Assembly (NCBI GenBank): GCA_014378155.1
Contig: JACMOF010000114.1
Coordinates: 1 to 6,122 of the forward strand
Direction of reading: 5' to 3'
Origin: Caulobacter sp.
Lineage (GTDB): Bacteria; Pseudomonadota; Alphaproteobacteria; Caulobacterales; Caulobacteraceae
DNA length: 6,122 bases
The notes beneath the pieces are model-generated. The model saw only the letters and a list, made by a program, of their open reading frames with translations. It had not been told where the DNA came from and searched no databases. The position numbers were made by a program, and so were the translations under genes. Position 1 is the first letter of the stretch; each line of letters starts with the position of its first letter. Shown here one piece after another: positions 4,965-6,122 of the stretch.

Positions 4965-6122
4965 TCAGAAGGCCAGAGGCGCGTCCAGGTCCTGGACCTT
5001 CCAGGGCAGGCCATGCCGGTTCAGCATGTCCATGAACGGGTCGGGATCCAGCTGCTCCATGTTGAACACCCCCGCGCCCTGCCACTGGCCGGTCAGCATC
5101 AGGGCCGCGCCGATCATCGCCGGCACGCCGGTCGTGTAGCTGACCGCCTGGTTGCCGGTCTCGGCATAGGCTGCCTCGTGATCGCAGACATTGTTGACAT
5201 AGACCGTGCGGGCCTGGCCGTCCTTCTGGCCCGTGGCGATGGTGCCGATATTGGTCTTGCCCTTGGTGATCGGGCCCAGCGAGGCGGGCTCGGGCAGCAG
5301 GGCTTTCAGGAACTCGATCGGGATGATCTCGCGGCCCTGGAACATCACCGGGTCGATCCGCGTCATGCCGACGTTCTGCAGCACGTCCAGGTGCTTGAGG
5401 TAGGAGTCGCCGAAGGTCATCCAGAAGCGGATGCGGCTGATCTCCGGATAGAACTTGGCCAGCGACTCCAGCTCCTCGTGGTACATCAGATACATGTTCT
5501 TCGGACCGACCTGGTCGAAGTCGAAGACCTGCTTGTGCGACAGGGCGGGCCCCTCGACCCACTGGCCGTTTTCCCAGTGGCGCGAGGGCGCGGTCACTTC
5601 ACGGATGTTGATTTCCGGATTGAAGTTGGTGGCGAACGGCAGGCCGGTGTCGCCGCCGTTGCAATCGAGAATGTCGAGCGTGTCGATCCGGTCCAGCAGG
5701 TGCTTCTTGGTGTAGGTGGTGAACACCGAGGTGACGCCAGGGTCGAAGCCGCTGCCCAGCAGGGCCATCAGGCCGGCGTCCTTGAAACGGTCCTGATAGG
5801 CCCACTGCCAGCTATATTCGAACTTGGCCTCTTCGCGCGTCTCGTAATTGGCGGTGTCGAGATAGTTCACCCCGGCCGCCAGGCAGGCGTCCATGATGTT
5901 CAGGTCCTGATAGGGCAGGGCCAGATTGACCACCAGAGCGGGCCTGACCGCCTGGATCATCGCCGTGGTCGCGGCGACGTCGTCGGCGTCCAGCGCTGCG
6001 GTGTCGATGGCCCCGCCGGTGCGCTGTTTCACGGACTCAGCGGTCGCGTCGCACTTGGACTTGGTGCGGCTCGCCAGCGTGATGTGCGAGAAAATCTCGG
6101 CGTTCATCGCCATCTTGTGGAC
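4965..6122 (-). CDS. Carboxy(nor)spermidine dehydrogenase, saccharopine dehydrogenase-like (5' end missing)
   Basis: 385 codons are present, and the gene continues past the right edge. The frame is open through VHK before the first ATG (6111-6113). In this family VHKMAMN directly follows the N-terminal GxGGVG nucleotide loop, so that ATG is not the true start and roughly 15-20 residues lie outside. The enzyme reductively condenses putrescine or diaminopropane with L-aspartate semialdehyde using NADPH, giving the substrate of the adjacent decarboxylase. Visible marks are HITLASRTKSKCD, the end of the nucleotide-binding strand with Arg/Ser/Lys suited to NADPH phosphate. Also seen are NLALPYQDL, GVNYLDTANYE, LLGSGFDPGVTSVF, DCNGGDTGLPFATNFNPE, KGKTNIGTIATG and TTGVPAMIGAALMLTG. 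True saccharopine (lysine) metabolism is less likely, given nspC next door. Databases often label it simply saccharopine dehydrogenase family. Confidence 0.9.
   Translation of the reverse strand, partial: VHKMAMNAEIFSHITLASRTKSKCDATAESVKQRTGGAIDTAALDADDVAATTAMIQAVRPALVVNLALPYQDLNIMDACLAAGVNYLDTANYETREEAKFEYSWQWAYQDRFKDAGLMALLGSGFDPGVTSVFTTYTKKHLLDRIDTLDILDCNGGDTGLPFATNFNPEINIREVTAPSRHWENGQWVEGPALSHKQVFDFDQVGPKNMYLMYHEELESLAKFYPEISRIRFWMTFGDSYLKHLDVLQNVGMTRIDPVMFQGREIIPIEFLKALLPEPASLGPITKGKTNIGTIATGQKDGQARTVYVNNVCDHEAAYAETGNQAVSYTTGVPAMIGAALMLTGQWQGAGVFNMEQLDPDPFMDMLNRHGLPWKVQDLDAPLAF

Noticed and set aside
4909..5562. 217-codon - strand frame overlapping the dehydrogenase gene
   Set aside because: It is out of frame with the saccharopine-dehydrogenase-like protein, which has continuous family motifs over the same bases.
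6111..6113. ATG at 6113 as the start of the dehydrogenase
   Set aside because: The frame stays open upstream through VHK, and the nucleotide-binding glycine loop that must precede it would be lost, so the gene is cut by the window edge.

Overview
The window is GC-rich, densely coded DNA, most likely from an alphaproteobacterium near Caulobacter/Phenylobacterium. This placement is inferred from codon use, from a feoAB pair with a Fur-like site, and from the carboxyspermidine-type polyamine genes; no marker gene confirms it. The window has three parts.

Left part (1-1436): the last 43 codons of a 3-hydroxybutyryl-CoA dehydrogenase (+ strand) are followed by a patch of small genes. These are a 92-residue two-helix membrane protein of unknown function (145-423, +), a PIN-domain toxin with its Phd/YefM-type antitoxin (442-822 and 819-1079, both - strand, antitoxin first, ATGA overlap), and an 80-residue one-helix protein (1104-1346, +). 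The last may be the leftover N-terminus of a larger membrane protein, because the ~90 bases after its stop look coding in shifted frames. The patch uses more A/T-ending codons than its neighbours and reads like an accessory islet between core metabolic genes.

Middle part (1437-3696, - strand): a feoA-feoB ferrous iron uptake operon. feoA and feoB are 4 bases apart. feoB begins with TTG and encodes a 638-residue protein with an N-terminal G domain and a C-terminal membrane permease. The invariant Asp of the G3 motif (DLPG) is His in this sequence. A Fur-box-like element lies about 20 bases before feoA.

Right part (3780-6122, - strand): two polyamine genes in the order carboxy(nor)spermidine dehydrogenase (its 5' end is beyond the window) then carboxy(nor)spermidine decarboxylase (nspC), 6 bases apart. 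Together they condense an aliphatic diamine with aspartate semialdehyde and decarboxylate the product, giving spermidine or norspermidine without decarboxylated S-adenosylmethionine. The pair runs toward feoA on the same strand with an 83-base gap, so readthrough into feoAB is possible, although feoA appears to have its own iron-responsive control.

I see no tRNA, rRNA, CRISPR array, insertion sequence or phage gene, and no convincing new system. The points most worth checking are the FeoB G3 substitution, the decayed-looking tail after the 1104-1346 gene, and the toxin-antitoxin islet with its unknown membrane protein.
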